This document shows positions 35,171 through 44,590 of a stretch of DNA of 64,000 nt, piece after piece. Under the pieces are notes generated by a model. It searched no databases. It saw only the letters and a list, made by a program, of their open reading frames with translations, and had not been told where the DNA came from. The stretch's first letter is position 1. Each line of letters opens with the position of its first letter. The stretch is taken from the NCBI RefSeq assembly GCF_000783395.1, contig NZ_JSFK01000003.1:62135-126134 (forward strand). Reading direction: 5' to 3'. The position numbers and the translations under genes were made by a program. Source of the stretch: Pseudomonas chlororaphis. GTDB taxonomy: Bacteria; Pseudomonadota; Gammaproteobacteria; Pseudomonadales; Pseudomonadaceae.

Positions 35171-36049
35171 ATGAGCCGTATCGTTACCGTTGCCGCCACT
35201 CAGATGGCCTGTTCCTGGGATCTGGAAGCCAACCTCGAAATCGCTGAAAGGCTGGTGCGCGAAGCTGCCGCCAAAGGCGCGCAGATCATCCTGATTCAGG
35301 AGCTGTTCGAGGCGCCGTATTTCTGCCAGAAGCCGAACCCGGACTACCTGCAACTGGCGACGACGGTGGAAGAGAACGTTGCGATCAAGCATTTCCAGAA
35401 AATCGCCAAAGAGCTGCAAGTGGTGCTGCCGATCAGCTTCTACGAACTGGCCGGCCGCGCGCGTTTCAACAGCATCGCGATCATCGACGCCGACGGCAGC
35501 AACCTCGGGACTTATCGTAAAAGCCATATTCCGGACGGCCCGGGCTACCACGAGAAGTATTACTTCAACCCGGGCGACACCGGTTTCAAAGTGTGGAATA
35601 CGCGTTACGCGAAGATCGGCGTGGGCATCTGCTGGGATCAGTGGTTCCCGGAAGCCGCACGCAGCATGGCGCTGCAAGGCGCAGAAATACTCTTCTACCC
35701 AACGGCAATCGGCAGCGAGCCGCACGACAAGACTATCTCGTCGCGCGACCACTGGCAGCGTGTGCAGCAGGGCCATGCCGGCGCCAACCTGATGCCGCTG
35801 ATTGCCAGCAACCGCATCGGCAACGAAGAACAGGACGGCTACGACATCACGTTCTACGGTTCTTCGTTCATCGCCAACCAGTTCGGCGAAAAAGTGCAGG
35901 AGCTGAATAAAACCGAAGAAGGTATTCTTGTGCACACTTTCAACCTCGACGAGCTCGAACACATTCGCAGCGCGTGGGGTTCATTCCGTGACCGCCGTCC
36001 AAACCTGTACGGCGCGTTGAAAACCCTCGACGGTTCCCTGGAGTCCTGA
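35171..36049 (+). CDS. aguB: AguB, N-carbamoylputrescine amidohydrolase
   Basis: Hydrolyses N-carbamoylputrescine to putrescine, CO2 and ammonia. The 292-aa nitrilase-superfamily enzyme has the Glu in [13 protein letters not shown], the Lys in [21 protein letters not shown] and the nucleophile Cys in [16 protein letters not shown]. Five bases separate it from aguA, the previous enzyme in the pathway, so they form one operon. Confidence 0.97.
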   Translation: MSRIVTVAATQMACSWDLEANLEIAERLVREAAAKGAQIILIQELFEAPYFCQKPNPDYLQLATTVEENVAIKHFQKIAKELQVVLPISFYELAGRARFNSIAIIDADGSNLGTYRKSHIPDGPGYHEKYYFNPGDTGFKVWNTRYAKIGVGICWDQWFPEAARSMALQGAEILFYPTAIGSEPHDKTISSRDHWQRVQQGHAGANLMPLIASNRIGNEEQDGYDITFYGSSFIANQFGEKVQELNKTEEGILVHTFNLDELEHIRSAWGSFRDRRPNLYGALKTLDGSLES

Positions 36050-36054
36050 TCCCG

Positions 36055-37161
36055 ATGACCACCTTGAAAAGTACCCCGCGCGCCGACGGCTTTCACATGC
36101 CGGCCGAGTGGGCGCCGCAAACGCAGACCTGGATGATCTGGCCCGAGCGCCCGGACAACTGGCGTCTGGGCGGCAAACCGGCGCAAGCCGCACACGCAGC
36201 GGTGGCCAAAGCCATCGCGCGTTTTGAACCGGTAACCGTGGCCGTGTCCGCCGGGCAATACGAAAACGCCCGCGCGCGCCTCGACGTGCCGAATATCCGC
36301 GTGGTCGAGATGTCCAGCGATGACGCTTGGGTACGCGACAGCGGCCCGACCTTCGTCATCAACAACAGCGGCGAAGTGCGCGGTGTGAACTGGGACTTCA
36401 ACGCCTGGGGCGGCTTCGACGGCGGTCTGTATTCGCCGTGGAATCGCGACTCGCAGGTTGGCGGCAAGATCCTCGAGATCGAGCGCAGCCCGCGTTATCG
36501 CACTGAAGGTTTCGTGCTTGAAGGCGGTTCGATTCACGTCGACGGCGAAGGCACCCTGATCACCACCGAAGAGTGCCTGCTCAACCGCAATCGCAACCCG
36601 CATCTGGGTCGCGAAGAAATCGAAGCGGTACTCAGCGCCAATCTGTCTGTGGATAAGATCATCTGGTTGCCGGACGGTTTGTTCAACGACGAAACCGACG
36701 GCCATGTGGATAACTTCTGCTGCTACGTGCGCCCGGGCGAAGTGCTGCTGGCGTGGACTGACGACCCGCAGGATCCGAACTACCCGCGCTGCCAGGCGGC
36801 AATGAAAGTCCTGCAAAGCAGCACTGATGCCAAGGGTCGCCCGTTCACGGTGCACAAAATGCCGATTCCGGGGCCGCTGTACGCAACCGAAGAAGAGTGC
36901 GCCGGTGTCGATCCGGTGGACGGCACACAGGAGCGCAATCCGTCCGTGCGCCTGGCCGGTTCCTACGTGAACTTCCTGATCGTCAACGGCGGCATCATCG
37001 CGCCGAGTTTCGACGATCCAATGGACGCGCCGGCCAAGGAAATCCTGCAGAAGCTGTTCCCGCAGCACGAAGTGGTGCTGGTGCCGGGCCGCGAACTGTT
37101 ACTGGGCGGCGGCAATATTCACTGCCTTACCCAACAGCAACCCGCGCCGCACAAAGAGTGA
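36055..37161 (+). CDS. aguA: AguA, agmatine deiminase
   Basis: Converts agmatine to N-carbamoylputrescine and ammonia. The 368-aa peptidylarginine-deiminase-family enzyme has [61 protein letters not shown] and the catalytic Cys near the end in [13 protein letters not shown]. It lies five bases after aguB. A GC hairpin with a short U tract follows about 70 bases downstream. Confidence 0.97.
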   Translation: MTTLKSTPRADGFHMPAEWAPQTQTWMIWPERPDNWRLGGKPAQAAHAAVAKAIARFEPVTVAVSAGQYENARARLDVPNIRVVEMSSDDAWVRDSGPTFVINNSGEVRGVNWDFNAWGGFDGGLYSPWNRDSQVGGKILEIERSPRYRTEGFVLEGGSIHVDGEGTLITTEECLLNRNRNPHLGREEIEAVLSANLSVDKIIWLPDGLFNDETDGHVDNFCCYVRPGEVLLAWTDDPQDPNYPRCQAAMKVLQSSTDAKGRPFTVHKMPIPGPLYATEEECAGVDPVDGTQERNPSVRLAGSYVNFLIVNGGIIAPSFDDPMDAPAKEILQKLFPQHEVVLVPGRELLLGGGNIHCLTQQQPAPHKE

Positions 37162-37233
37162 GTTGAGTTGTAACAGCTTGAGTTGATTAACAAATCAGCC
37201 GGGCAGTGATTAGCTCGCTATGCATCAACTGAG

Positions 37234-37264
37234 GCCCGCAGCCCGACAGGACTGCGGGCTTCTT
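37234..37264 (+). terminator. Probable terminator of aguBA
   Basis: GCCCGCAG and CTGCGGGC pair around ten bases and are followed by TTCTTTG. The U tract is interrupted, so termination may be partial. Confidence 0.65.
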
Positions 37265-37406
37265 TGTATCCGCTTGTCGACAAATGAGAAACCTTGGCAT
37301 AGGTCTTGTATCCGACAAAGGGCACTAGGGAGGGGGGAGAACTTCAACAGTTCTGTCATAAACCTTGGATAACGTAGCCGCTCATGAACGGGGAGAGAGC
37401 GCTGAA

Positions 37407-37619
37407 ATGAACGCCGAAGTGAACGTAGTCAGCGAGCGGACGTTGCATCCCATGGCCGTTAACGGCGAATCGCTCCAGATTGTCGCGCACTGGTTGAAGT
37501 CCAATGGAACGCGTCAGATCAGGCAACCTGATCCGCGCCGGATGATGATCGAGCGTTACCCCGCTGACCTGTTCAGCGAGGCCGAACTGGATGCATTGTG
37601 GGCTGTAATGGAAGGATAA
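37407..37619 (+). CDS. Small protein of unknown function (70 aa)
   Basis: A 70-aa protein starting MNAEVNVVSERTLHPMAVNG, without signal peptide or membrane segment; LSEAELDALWAVMEG-like acidic end (FSEAELDALWAVMEG). GGGGAGAGAGC precedes the ATG and a clear intrinsic terminator follows, so it is a genuine single-gene transcript. Its upstream region has two AAACCTTGG direct repeats (about 37290 and 37365) and GAACT-tcaac-AGTTC. I do not recognise the family. Confidence 0.75.
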   Translation: MNAEVNVVSERTLHPMAVNGESLQIVAHWLKSNGTRQIRQPDPRRMMIERYPADLFSEAELDALWAVMEG

Positions 37620-37640
37620 GAAGAACAACAGGGATTGGTA

Positions 37641-37670
37641 AAAGCGCTGCCGGGATGGCGGCGCTTTTTT
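37641..37670 (+). terminator. Intrinsic terminator after the 70-aa gene
   Basis: AAAGCGC and GCGCTTT close a hairpin over TGCCGGGATGGCG, followed by TTTTTT. Confidence 0.85.
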
Positions 37671-37701
37671 ATGCACGACTGTTTTGGGAACACCCATTCA
37701 A

Positions 37702-37795
37702 TGTGGGAGCGAGCCTGCTCGCGAATGCGGTGGATCAGTTAACGACGATGTCGACTGACCCGACGCTTTCGCGAGCAGGCTCGCTCCCACAGGGA
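37702..37795. repeat. REP doublet (TGTGGGAGCGAGC family)
   Basis: TGTGGGAGCGAGCCTGCTCGCGAA and TTCGCGAGCAGGCTCGCTCCCACA are exact inverted copies about 45 bases apart, between convergent genes. Confidence 0.9.
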
Positions 37796-37806
37796 TTTGT
37801 GTGAAA

Positions 37807-39900
37807 TCAGAAGCTGTAGGTGCCGGTCATCACCACGCTGCGCGGTGCGCCCGGTTGAATCTGATACTGGCTGGTCGCCGATGCGTAGTACTCGCGATCA
37901 GTGATGTTGTTCAGCGCCGCGCGCAAATCCCAATCTTTCAAGCGGTAACCGACCAGCGCATCCCAGCGGCCGTAACCCGGCAACACGGTGGTGTTGGCGT
38001 TGTCGGCATAACGTTGGCCAACCAGGGTCAGACCGGTTTCGCCGTACCAGCCCATTTCCGGTTTCCAGGTCAGGAACAGGCTGCCGTTGTGCTTGGCGAC
38101 GTTGTTGATGCGTTTGCCTTCCAGGCCGTTGTTGTCCTTCTCGATCTTCGCATCCTGCATACCGATACCGCCGCGCACGTACCAGTTGCCGACGATGTTG
38201 CCGGTGGCGGTCAACTCGATCCCGCGCGAGCGCTGCAGGCCGGACATCACGGTCAGGGTCGGGTCGTTTGGATCGGTGGTGCGGCGGTTGTAGAGCTCCA
38301 GGTCATAGATCGCCAGCGTGGTGCTCAAGCGGTCATCGAGCCAGTCGCTCTTCACGCCGATTTCTTTCTGCTTGGTCAGTTCGGGGCTGAGGTCGTTGGT
38401 GTTGCCGGCCGCGCCTGGAGTGATGCCGATCAAACCACCGCCGACTGGCGAAAACGTCTTCGACCACGAGGCGTAGAACGAGTGATTCTGCAACGGCGTC
38501 CAGACCAGGCCGACGCGCGGGCTGGTGCTGTGGCTGTCGCGATCTTCAGAAATGTTCCGCAGCTTGTTGGTCGACTCGATATCGAAGGTGTCGTAGCGCA
38601 GACCACCCAGCAGTTGCCATTGATCGTTCAGGCGCAGTTGATCCTGCACGTAGACCGCACGGCTCTCTACTTCGGTGTGGCTGCTGCTGGAAACCTGCAT
38701 GGCTCCTGTGTGGCGCAGATCGCGGTTAGGGTTGTAGAGGTCGAGCGACGGCACGGGCTGCGCGCCCGGCGTTCTGCCGGTAGCGGCGTTGTACAGTGTC
38801 GGATCGCGGCGCTGGCTGCCGATCTCGATGCCGGTCAGCAGGCGATGTTCAAGGCCGAAGGTATCGAATCCGCCCTCGAGTTCAACGTTGTTATAGACGT
38901 TGCGGGTGCTCAGATCCTGCTGCCAGTGCTGGCGCGTGACCTTGTTGGTCGCCGGGGTGTAACCGGTGAGGTAGGTGTTGTCGAAATCACTGTCGAGCTT
39001 GAACACGCCAAGGGTCTGGCGCAGTTGCCAGTTGTCATTGATTTCGTAAGTGAGTTTCGAGCGCAGCGATTGCGACTTGTCGTCGATAAAGTCGTGATCG
39101 TTGCCGTAGGTAGTGTCACGACCGACATCGGCCGGACGACCGTTGACCCCAGGGATACCGCGATCCGGGGTGCGGTTGTAGCGGCTGTATTCGTACTGCA
39201 CCAGCCAGTTCAGATCCGGCGTCAGTTGCCAGCTCATCGACGGCGCGAACAGTTGGCGGTTGCCACTGACGCCGTCGCGGAAGCTGTTTTCATCCATGTT
39301 GCCCATATTCAGGCGCAGGCTGATGTTTTCGCTTGGATCAGTGCTGAGGTCGGCGTAAAGGCTGCGCAAATCTTCGCTGCCAGCCTGGGCCTCGATGGTC
39401 GAGCGACGGCCGAATTCCGGCATCTTGCTCACGCGGTTGACGATCCCGCCCTGACTGCCGCGACCATACAGCACGGCGGCCGGGCCTTTGAGCACTTCGA
39501 CGCGTTCGATGTTGTGCAGGTCGCGCTTGTATTGGCTGTCGTCGCGGATACCGTCCAGATAGAAGTCGTTGCTGGCATCGAAACCGCGAATGCGCAGGCT
39601 GTCGAAGCGGGTGTCGGCGCTACTGCTGACGTTGGGCATGCCGCTCAAGGCGTCAGCAATATCATTGGTGCCGTAGTTGGCGACGTTCGAGGTCTTGATG
39701 GAATCGATCGCCTGCGGCACATAGCGCACGGGTGTCGAGGTGCGCGTCGCGGTGCTGCTGAGCTTTACCCGAGGGTCATCGGCTTGCGCTTCGGCGCTGA
39801 TTGCGGTGGCGGGTAACTCGGTTGCGGAATAGGCAAAACCGCTGGACAGAAAAGCAGAAAGCCCAAGAGTGACGGGCGTAAGACGGAACGGGGCAGGCAT
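37807..39900 (-). CDS. TonB-dependent siderophore receptor
   Basis: A 697-aa outer-membrane receptor for a ferric siderophore, of the catecholate (Fiu-like) group. It has a signal peptide (MPAPFRLTPVTLGLSAFLSSGFAYS), a plug domain (VPQAIDSIKTSNVANYGTNDIADALSGMPNVSSSADTRFDSLRIRGF, VEVLKGPAAVLYGRGSQGGIVNRVSK) and a 22-strand barrel with the TonB-receptor C terminus GAPRSVVMTGTYSF ending in aromatic Phe. No N-terminal signalling domain is present, so it is a plain transporter. A Fur-box-like sequence lies about 50 bases upstream. No siderophore synthesis gene is nearby. Confidence 0.94.
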   Translation of the reverse strand: MPAPFRLTPVTLGLSAFLSSGFAYSATELPATAISAEAQADDPRVKLSSTATRTSTPVRYVPQAIDSIKTSNVANYGTNDIADALSGMPNVSSSADTRFDSLRIRGFDASNDFYLDGIRDDSQYKRDLHNIERVEVLKGPAAVLYGRGSQGGIVNRVSKMPEFGRRSTIEAQAGSEDLRSLYADLSTDPSENISLRLNMGNMDENSFRDGVSGNRQLFAPSMSWQLTPDLNWLVQYEYSRYNRTPDRGIPGVNGRPADVGRDTTYGNDHDFIDDKSQSLRSKLTYEINDNWQLRQTLGVFKLDSDFDNTYLTGYTPATNKVTRQHWQQDLSTRNVYNNVELEGGFDTFGLEHRLLTGIEIGSQRRDPTLYNAATGRTPGAQPVPSLDLYNPNRDLRHTGAMQVSSSSHTEVESRAVYVQDQLRLNDQWQLLGGLRYDTFDIESTNKLRNISEDRDSHSTSPRVGLVWTPLQNHSFYASWSKTFSPVGGGLIGITPGAAGNTNDLSPELTKQKEIGVKSDWLDDRLSTTLAIYDLELYNRRTTDPNDPTLTVMSGLQRSRGIELTATGNIVGNWYVRGGIGMQDAKIEKDNNGLEGKRINNVAKHNGSLFLTWKPEMGWYGETGLTLVGQRYADNANTTVLPGYGRWDALVGYRLKDWDLRAALNNITDREYYASATSQYQIQPGAPRSVVMTGTYSF

Positions 39901-39944
39901 TGAACAGCGCTTCCGAAAGGGTGGAGGAATTCGAATGCGCGAAT

Positions 39945-39963
39945 GGTAATGCTTTGCATTTAC
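39945..39963 (-). promoter_or_regulatory. Candidate Fur box upstream of the TonB receptor
   Basis: Read on the minus strand, GTAAATGCAAAGCATTACC matches the 19-base Fur consensus GATAATGATAATCATTATC at 13 positions and keeps the dyad. It lies 45-63 bases before the receptor ATG, as expected for iron repression. Confidence 0.6.
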
Positions 39964-40155
39964 TTTCGTTAATTATTCCTTATAAGTTTCCTTGTCTGAT
40001 TGTTTCAATTTGTGTCCGGTTCGACACAATCTGACCGACCAGACAATTCGACCGATTCGCGAAACAGACTGAAAGCCATTCCGGCGTTTTTCTGCACGGG
40101 TGCGAGGACTAATCTGCCGCCATCGATTTTCCTGACTTGCTGCCGGAGCTTCCCC

Positions 40156-40824
40156 ATGATTCTTCATTACATCTACGACCCGTTGTGCGGCTGGTGCTAT
40201 GGCGCCAAGCCGCTGATTGAAGCCGCACAACAGGTGCTGCCGGTGCTCGCCCATGCCGGGGGCATGATGAGTGGCGCCAACCGCCAGCCGGTTTCCTCGC
40301 AACTGCGCAATTACGTCATGCCCCACGACCGACGCATTGCCGAGTACACCGGCCAGCCTTTCGGCGAGGCGTATTTCGACGGATTGCTGCGCGATCACTC
40401 GGCCGTGTTCGATTCGACGCCACCGATTGCTGCGGTCATGGCGGCCGAAGCCATCGACCGAGGCGGCCTGCGCATGCTGGGTCGGTTGCAGACCGCGCAC
40501 TATGTGGAAGGGCGACGCATTGCTGATTCAGCCGTGCTGTTGGAATTGGCGATGCAGATGGGCTATGCGCAGGAAGATTTTCACGTTGCGTTTGAGTCCG
40601 TTGATAGCGAGGGGCATATAAAAGCCAGTCGCCAGTTTTTGGCTCAATTGGGCGGCCAGGGTTTTCCAACGATTGCTCTGGAGCAGAACGGCACATTCCA
40701 ATTGATCGACATCAGCCCCTGGCTGGGCAAGCCGCAGGCATTTGCCGATTGGTTGCAACAGGCAATCGTCCTCGATGAGCCAAGCGAAGTTTCTCCACTG
40801 TGTGCGATCAACGGCTGTGCGTGA
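40156..40824 (+). CDS. DsbA-family thiol oxidoreductase-like protein
   Basis: A 222-aa thioredoxin-fold protein of the DsbA/FrnE group. The CxxC active site is at the very N terminus in YIYDPLCGWCYGAKPLIEAA, then a helical insertion and the cis-Pro segment GGQGFPTIALEQNG. There is no signal peptide, so it is probably cytoplasmic. A Cys in the C-terminal VSPLCAINGCA (two Cys) is unusual and could be a further redox pair. It is divergent from the TonB receptor. Confidence 0.9.
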   Translation: MILHYIYDPLCGWCYGAKPLIEAAQQVLPVLAHAGGMMSGANRQPVSSQLRNYVMPHDRRIAEYTGQPFGEAYFDGLLRDHSAVFDSTPPIAAVMAAEAIDRGGLRMLGRLQTAHYVEGRRIADSAVLLELAMQMGYAQEDFHVAFESVDSEGHIKASRQFLAQLGGQGFPTIALEQNGTFQLIDISPWLGKPQAFADWLQQAIVLDEPSEVSPLCAINGCA

Positions 40825-40926
40825 TACGCACTGGATTCACTGGCTGTGTGCATTTCCCAGCAAGGAGTCAGCGCAAAATTTACGTTTCTTAGACGATTTT
40901 TACCTATTTAAAGACGATTCTTGAAA

Positions 40927-40956
40927 TTGACACATTGTTCAGGGCACGGCTACGAT
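40927..40956 (+). promoter_or_regulatory. Sigma-70-type promoter of the oprD-like leader
   Basis: TTGACA (40927-40932), an 18-base spacer and TACGAT (40951-40956) form a good sigma-70 promoter. Transcription would start near 40963, about 160 bases before the porin ATG and 40 bases before an intrinsic terminator. Confidence 0.65.
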
Positions 40957-41002
40957 TCGGCCCAACGCCTGTGGCCAACCGCCATGACTCAAAATAAGGA
41001 GC

Positions 41003-41038
41003 AGGCCCGCCATCACATTATCGTGGGCGGGCCTTTTT
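41003..41038 (+). terminator. Intrinsic terminator inside the porin leader
   Basis: AGGCCCGCC and GGCGGGCCT form a perfect 9-bp stem over a 14-base loop, followed by TTTTT. It lies between a promoter (40927-40956) and the porin start (41122), the layout of an attenuator or of a short sRNA of about 75 nt. Confidence 0.8.
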
Positions 41039-41121
41039 GTTTCGGGGTGAATAAAAGAGTGCAAAAGCGCCGTTTCCGCCGTTCGACACAGCGCGTTTCA
41101 ACCCGTAATAAGGAAAACAAA

Positions 41122-42441
41122 ATGTTGAACAAGCGAATCAGTCTGATCGCACTGGGGATGTTGAGCGCCACTCAGGCTATGGCTAACGACCAGGCCGAGT
41201 CCAAGGGTTTTGTAGAAGACAGCAGCCTTAAAGTGCTGCTGCGCAATGCTTACATCAATCGTGATTACAAAGATGGTCGTCCGGACAAAGCCGAGTGGGG
41301 CCAAGCGGCCATCGGTACGTTTTCGTCCGGTTTCACCCAAGGCACCGTGGGTGTCGGTGTCGACGCTTTCGGTCTGTACGCACTGCGTCTGGACGGTGGT
41401 GAAGGTCGCACCGGCGCGCAAGGTATCGACTTTTTCAAGCAAGCTGATCACGCGCCTGGCGGCAGTGATAAAGCGGCCAATGACCTGTCCAAGGGCGGTG
41501 CAGCCGTCAAATTCCGTATTTCCAATACGGTACTGACCTACGGCGACCAGATGCCGGCCTTGCCGGTACTCAGCTACGACAACTCGCGTCTGTTGCCGGA
41601 AAGCTACACCGGTACGTTGATCACTTCCAAAGAGATCAAAGGCCTGGAACTCAACGCCGGTCGTTTCACCGCCGAATCGCGCAAGAGCGCTGAAGGCCGT
41701 GACAGCGGTGGTCTGAAGTCGATCAACGTATTGGGTGGTAGCTACCAGTTCACCGAGAACTTCAAAGGCGCGTTGTACGCTTCCGACGTCGAAGACGTAT
41801 TGAAGAAACAATACGTGAATGCCAACTACGTGCTGCCGTTCAACAAGGATCAGTCGCTGACCCTGGACTTCAACGGTTACCGCACCAAGCTGGACAGTTC
41901 GTACGTGCGCGAAAACACCGTTCCGGGCGAAAGCATCGTGACCGGTCGCGACAACAAGATCTGGAGCCTGGCTGCAACGTTCGCCACTGGCCCGCACTCG
42001 TTCACCGTGGCGCACCAACGCTCCACCGGCGACAGCAACCTGGGCTACGCCTACGGCGGCTACCAGAAAGAACAGGGTCGTGTCGGCGACGGCGGCAACA
42101 CGATCTACCTGGCCAACTCCTACTGGTCCGACTTCAACGCTGAAGACGAACGCAGCTGGCAGTTGGGCTACGGCCTCGACTTCGGCGCTTTCGGCGTACC
42201 GGGTCTGAGCTACAACTTCGCTTACGTGCGTGGCGACAACATCACCACCTCCACCAGCGAAGGTGGCACCGAGCGCGAGATCTTCAACCAGTTCAAATAC
42301 GTCGTGCAATCTGGCCCGGCCAAAGACCTCAGCGTGAAACTGCGCAGCTCGATCCTGCGTGTTTCGCAGAAATCCAGCGAGTACAACGTCAGCGGTAACG
42401 AACTGCGTGTATTCGTGGATTACCCGATCAACATCTTCTGA
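41122..42441 (+). CDS. OprD-family outer-membrane porin
   Basis: A 439-aa outer-membrane channel of the OprD/OprE family for small nutrients such as amino or organic acids. It has a signal peptide (MLNKRISLIALGMLSATQAMA), the family start ESKGFVEDSSLKVLLRNAYINRDYKDG, GFTQGTVGVGVDAFGLYALRLDGG, YGDQMPALPVLSYDNSRLLPESYTG and the C-terminal VFVDYPINIF ending in Phe. AAGGAAA precedes the ATG. The specific substrate cannot be named. A strong terminator follows, and the leader contains its own promoter-terminator unit. Confidence 0.95.
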   Translation: MLNKRISLIALGMLSATQAMANDQAESKGFVEDSSLKVLLRNAYINRDYKDGRPDKAEWGQAAIGTFSSGFTQGTVGVGVDAFGLYALRLDGGEGRTGAQGIDFFKQADHAPGGSDKAANDLSKGGAAVKFRISNTVLTYGDQMPALPVLSYDNSRLLPESYTGTLITSKEIKGLELNAGRFTAESRKSAEGRDSGGLKSINVLGGSYQFTENFKGALYASDVEDVLKKQYVNANYVLPFNKDQSLTLDFNGYRTKLDSSYVRENTVPGESIVTGRDNKIWSLAATFATGPHSFTVAHQRSTGDSNLGYAYGGYQKEQGRVGDGGNTIYLANSYWSDFNAEDERSWQLGYGLDFGAFGVPGLSYNFAYVRGDNITTSTSEGGTEREIFNQFKYVVQSGPAKDLSVKLRSSILRVSQKSSEYNVSGNELRVFVDYPINIF

Positions 42442-42468
42442 TGCCCGATCAAGTGTAAGAAACATGAG

Positions 42469-42498
42469 AAAAACCCCGACTGGTTCGGGGTTTTTTTT
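42469..42498 (+). terminator. Intrinsic terminator of the porin gene
   Basis: AAAACCCCGA and TCGGGGTTTT pair around CTGGT, followed by a long T run. Confidence 0.92.
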
Positions 42499-42673
42499 CG
42501 ACGGTTTTTCGATGAAAACCAGAAAAAACCCGTGTTTTTGTCATGTAAAAGTTGTTTTTGAGGCGCTGCAAACTCCGTTTCAAACAGGGCTTTAAATGCC
42601 TGAAATTCTTTCTCATGGACGCAAATTCTCCACCTAATAGATTAGGCCGCTCAACGCAGCGGAGAATTTGGTA

Positions 42674-43420
42674 ATGATCGTTTTGAACAGAGAAGTGGGC
42701 GAATCGCTACGGCGCGACAAATATGTCAACGTCCAGGGTGGTGACTTCAATCTCTACGGTCATTTTGCCGACTTCGTCAGACTGACCAAAAGTTGGGAAA
42801 ACATGGAGCCTGACAGTTACTACGGTCAGGCCGAAGCCGGCATGCGTTACCGTCGTTACAGCGACTTTGAGTACAACCCCAAGACGCGTGAGCTGAAGCA
42901 ACTCGAGCATCGCGCCTACGTGCAATCCAAGGAAAACAACGCCTATGTTGGCGGCCTGGTGCGGCACTTTCAGGACTTCTCCGATGAAGTGATTACTTCA
43001 CCGGTGATGCGCAGCCTGATCGACACGGATTTTGAAGTTTACAAAAGTGTGCTGCCGGAAGAGCTGCACGATGAAATCTGGCAGTGCCAGATCCATCAGA
43101 TCCGCATCGAGATCAAACCCGGCAAGCAGCTGGAAATCACTCCGGAAGGAATCCACTGCGACGGCTATCCGTTCAGCGGTGTGCACTTCTGGGGCCGCAA
43201 TAACGTCGAGGGTGCGGAGAGTCGTCTGTACGACATTCACGAGCATCAACTGGCGTCGACTACTTACCAGGAAATTCTCGACACCACGTACTTCCTTGAT
43301 CGCGATATGCGCCACTACGTGACCCCGGCCCGCAACCCGCACACCCATGCGATGGCGTACCGGCAGATTCTGGCGATTTCCTTCTCGCGGCCCGGGACCG
43401 CTTTCGACATTGTTCGCTAA
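42674..43420 (+). CDS. 2OG-Fe(II) dioxygenase, IDO/BsmA-like amino-acid hydroxylase family
   Basis: A 248-aa protein of the 2OG-Fe dioxygenase family (PF10014), which includes L-isoleucine 4-hydroxylase of Bacillus thuringiensis. The iron triad is visible: H161 and D163 in EGIHCDGYPFSGVHFWGR, and H214 in RDMRHYVTPARNP with R220 as likely 2-oxoglutarate ligand. The ATG has GGAG upstream. It heads a compact run with a GNAT acetyltransferase and AzlCD, an exporter of branched-chain amino acids, which supports a free (possibly branched-chain) amino acid as substrate. That substrate is inferred. Confidence 0.85.
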   Translation: MIVLNREVGESLRRDKYVNVQGGDFNLYGHFADFVRLTKSWENMEPDSYYGQAEAGMRYRRYSDFEYNPKTRELKQLEHRAYVQSKENNAYVGGLVRHFQDFSDEVITSPVMRSLIDTDFEVYKSVLPEELHDEIWQCQIHQIRIEIKPGKQLEITPEGIHCDGYPFSGVHFWGRNNVEGAESRLYDIHEHQLASTTYQEILDTTYFLDRDMRHYVTPARNPHTHAMAYRQILAISFSRPGTAFDIVR

Positions 43421-43877
43421 TCAGATCACCCCAATCGACGGCGTCGAGTGCTCGACGCCGGTGGTGCTGCGACGCGCCACGGCCAAGGATGCGCAGCGCA
43501 TGGAGCGCTTCTTCCGCCAGTTCGACGAAGTGTCCTTCTGTGAATGGCAGGATGCCAAGTGCCTGCGCGGCGTGCTGATCCAGAAAACCACCACGGCCTA
43601 TCTCGCCTTCGACGTCGCCGGCGAAATCGTCGGCGCGGTACTCGGTGGCATGCTCGGCAGTCGCGGCACGATCAATCATCTGGCCGTCAGCCCGCGCTAT
43701 CGCAGCCAGGGCGTCGGTCAACGACTGGTTGAAGCGGCGTCGTCCGACATGAAACGGGTCGGTGTGTTACGGATGTTTCTGTTCGTCGACGATGCTAACC
43801 TCGCGGGCAAGCGTTTTTGGACTGCCCAGGGTTTTTGCGAGCCTCATGGCGAACGGACATTTGAGAGGGATCTATGA
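43410..43877 (+). CDS. GNAT-family N-acetyltransferase
   Basis: An acetyltransferase of about 155 aa. The acetyl-CoA-binding motif is INHLAVSPRYRSQGVGQRLVEAAS and the C-terminal LFVDDANLAGKRFWTAQGFCEP is typical GNAT. The start is uncertain: a TTG (LFANQITPID) overlaps the dioxygenase stop, and the frame stays open to an ATG at 43347 inside that gene. It overlaps azlC by four bases. In this operon it might acetylate the hydroxylated amino acid or protect against it; the substrate is unknown. Confidence 0.8.
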   Translation: MFANQITPIDGVECSTPVVLRRATAKDAQRMERFFRQFDEVSFCEWQDAKCLRGVLIQKTTTAYLAFDVAGEIVGAVLGGMLGSRGTINHLAVSPRYRSQGVGQRLVEAASSDMKRVGVLRMFLFVDDANLAGKRFWTAQGFCEPHGERTFERDL

Positions 43878-44590
43878 ATGAAACATCCGGCAGTGCGCCG
43901 TTGATGGTCAACCATCAGCCGTCGCGCACGTTTGCCGAAGCCAGCCCGGTGGTGGCCGGCTATTTCACGGTGTCATTCGTGTTCGGACTGATGGCCGTCA
44001 ACGCAGGCCTGCCGATGTGGCTGCCGGTGGCGATGTGTTTGTTCGTCTACGCCGGTGCTTCGCAATTCGCCGCGCTGGCGCTGATCTCCAGCGGAGCGTC
44101 GCTGACCACCATCGTGCTGACCACATTCCTGATCAACGCGCGACACATGCTGATGTCGGTGTACATGGCCAAGGCCCTGCGCGCCCTCGGTTTGAGCCGC
44201 ATGGAGCGCTGGGCTTACGCCGGTGGCCTGACTGACGAATCCTTTGCGTTCCACAGCGTCAAACTCGGCACGGGTGCGCCGGTCAACGTGCGTTATCTGA
44301 TCGGCTTCAACCTGTTCTGCCACACCTCGTGGGTGCTTGGCGGTTTGCTCGGCGCGGTCTGCGCGCAGTACGCGGCGCACCTGATCAAGTATCAGCTCGA
44401 CTACGCCCTGACGGCGATGATGCTCTACGTGCTGGTGTCGCTGTGCAACACCCGCAACAAACTCATCGCCGCTGCGGCCGCTGTGCTGTGCATGGGCGCG
44501 TTGAGTCTGGTCGGCAGCTCGCCGTTCAATGTGTTTATCGCCACGTTTGTGGGCTGCGGAGTGGGTGTATGCCTGACCAAACGTTCCTGA
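43874..44590 (+). CDS. azlC: AzlC, branched-chain amino-acid exporter large subunit
   Basis: A 238-aa inner-membrane protein of the AzlC family with about six hydrophobic segments; FAEASPVVAGYFTVSFVFGLMAVNAGLPMW, SLTTIVLTTFLINARHMLMSVYMAKAL and GLTDESFAFHSVKLGTG are family blocks. With AzlD it exports branched-chain amino acids and analogues. It overlaps the GNAT gene by four bases and azlD by 22 bases. Confidence 0.93.
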   Translation: MNETSGSAPLMVNHQPSRTFAEASPVVAGYFTVSFVFGLMAVNAGLPMWLPVAMCLFVYAGASQFAALALISSGASLTTIVLTTFLINARHMLMSVYMAKALRALGLSRMERWAYAGGLTDESFAFHSVKLGTGAPVNVRYLIGFNLFCHTSWVLGGLLGAVCAQYAAHLIKYQLDYALTAMMLYVLVSLCNTRNKLIAAAAAVLCMGALSLVGSSPFNVFIATFVGCGVGVCLTKRS

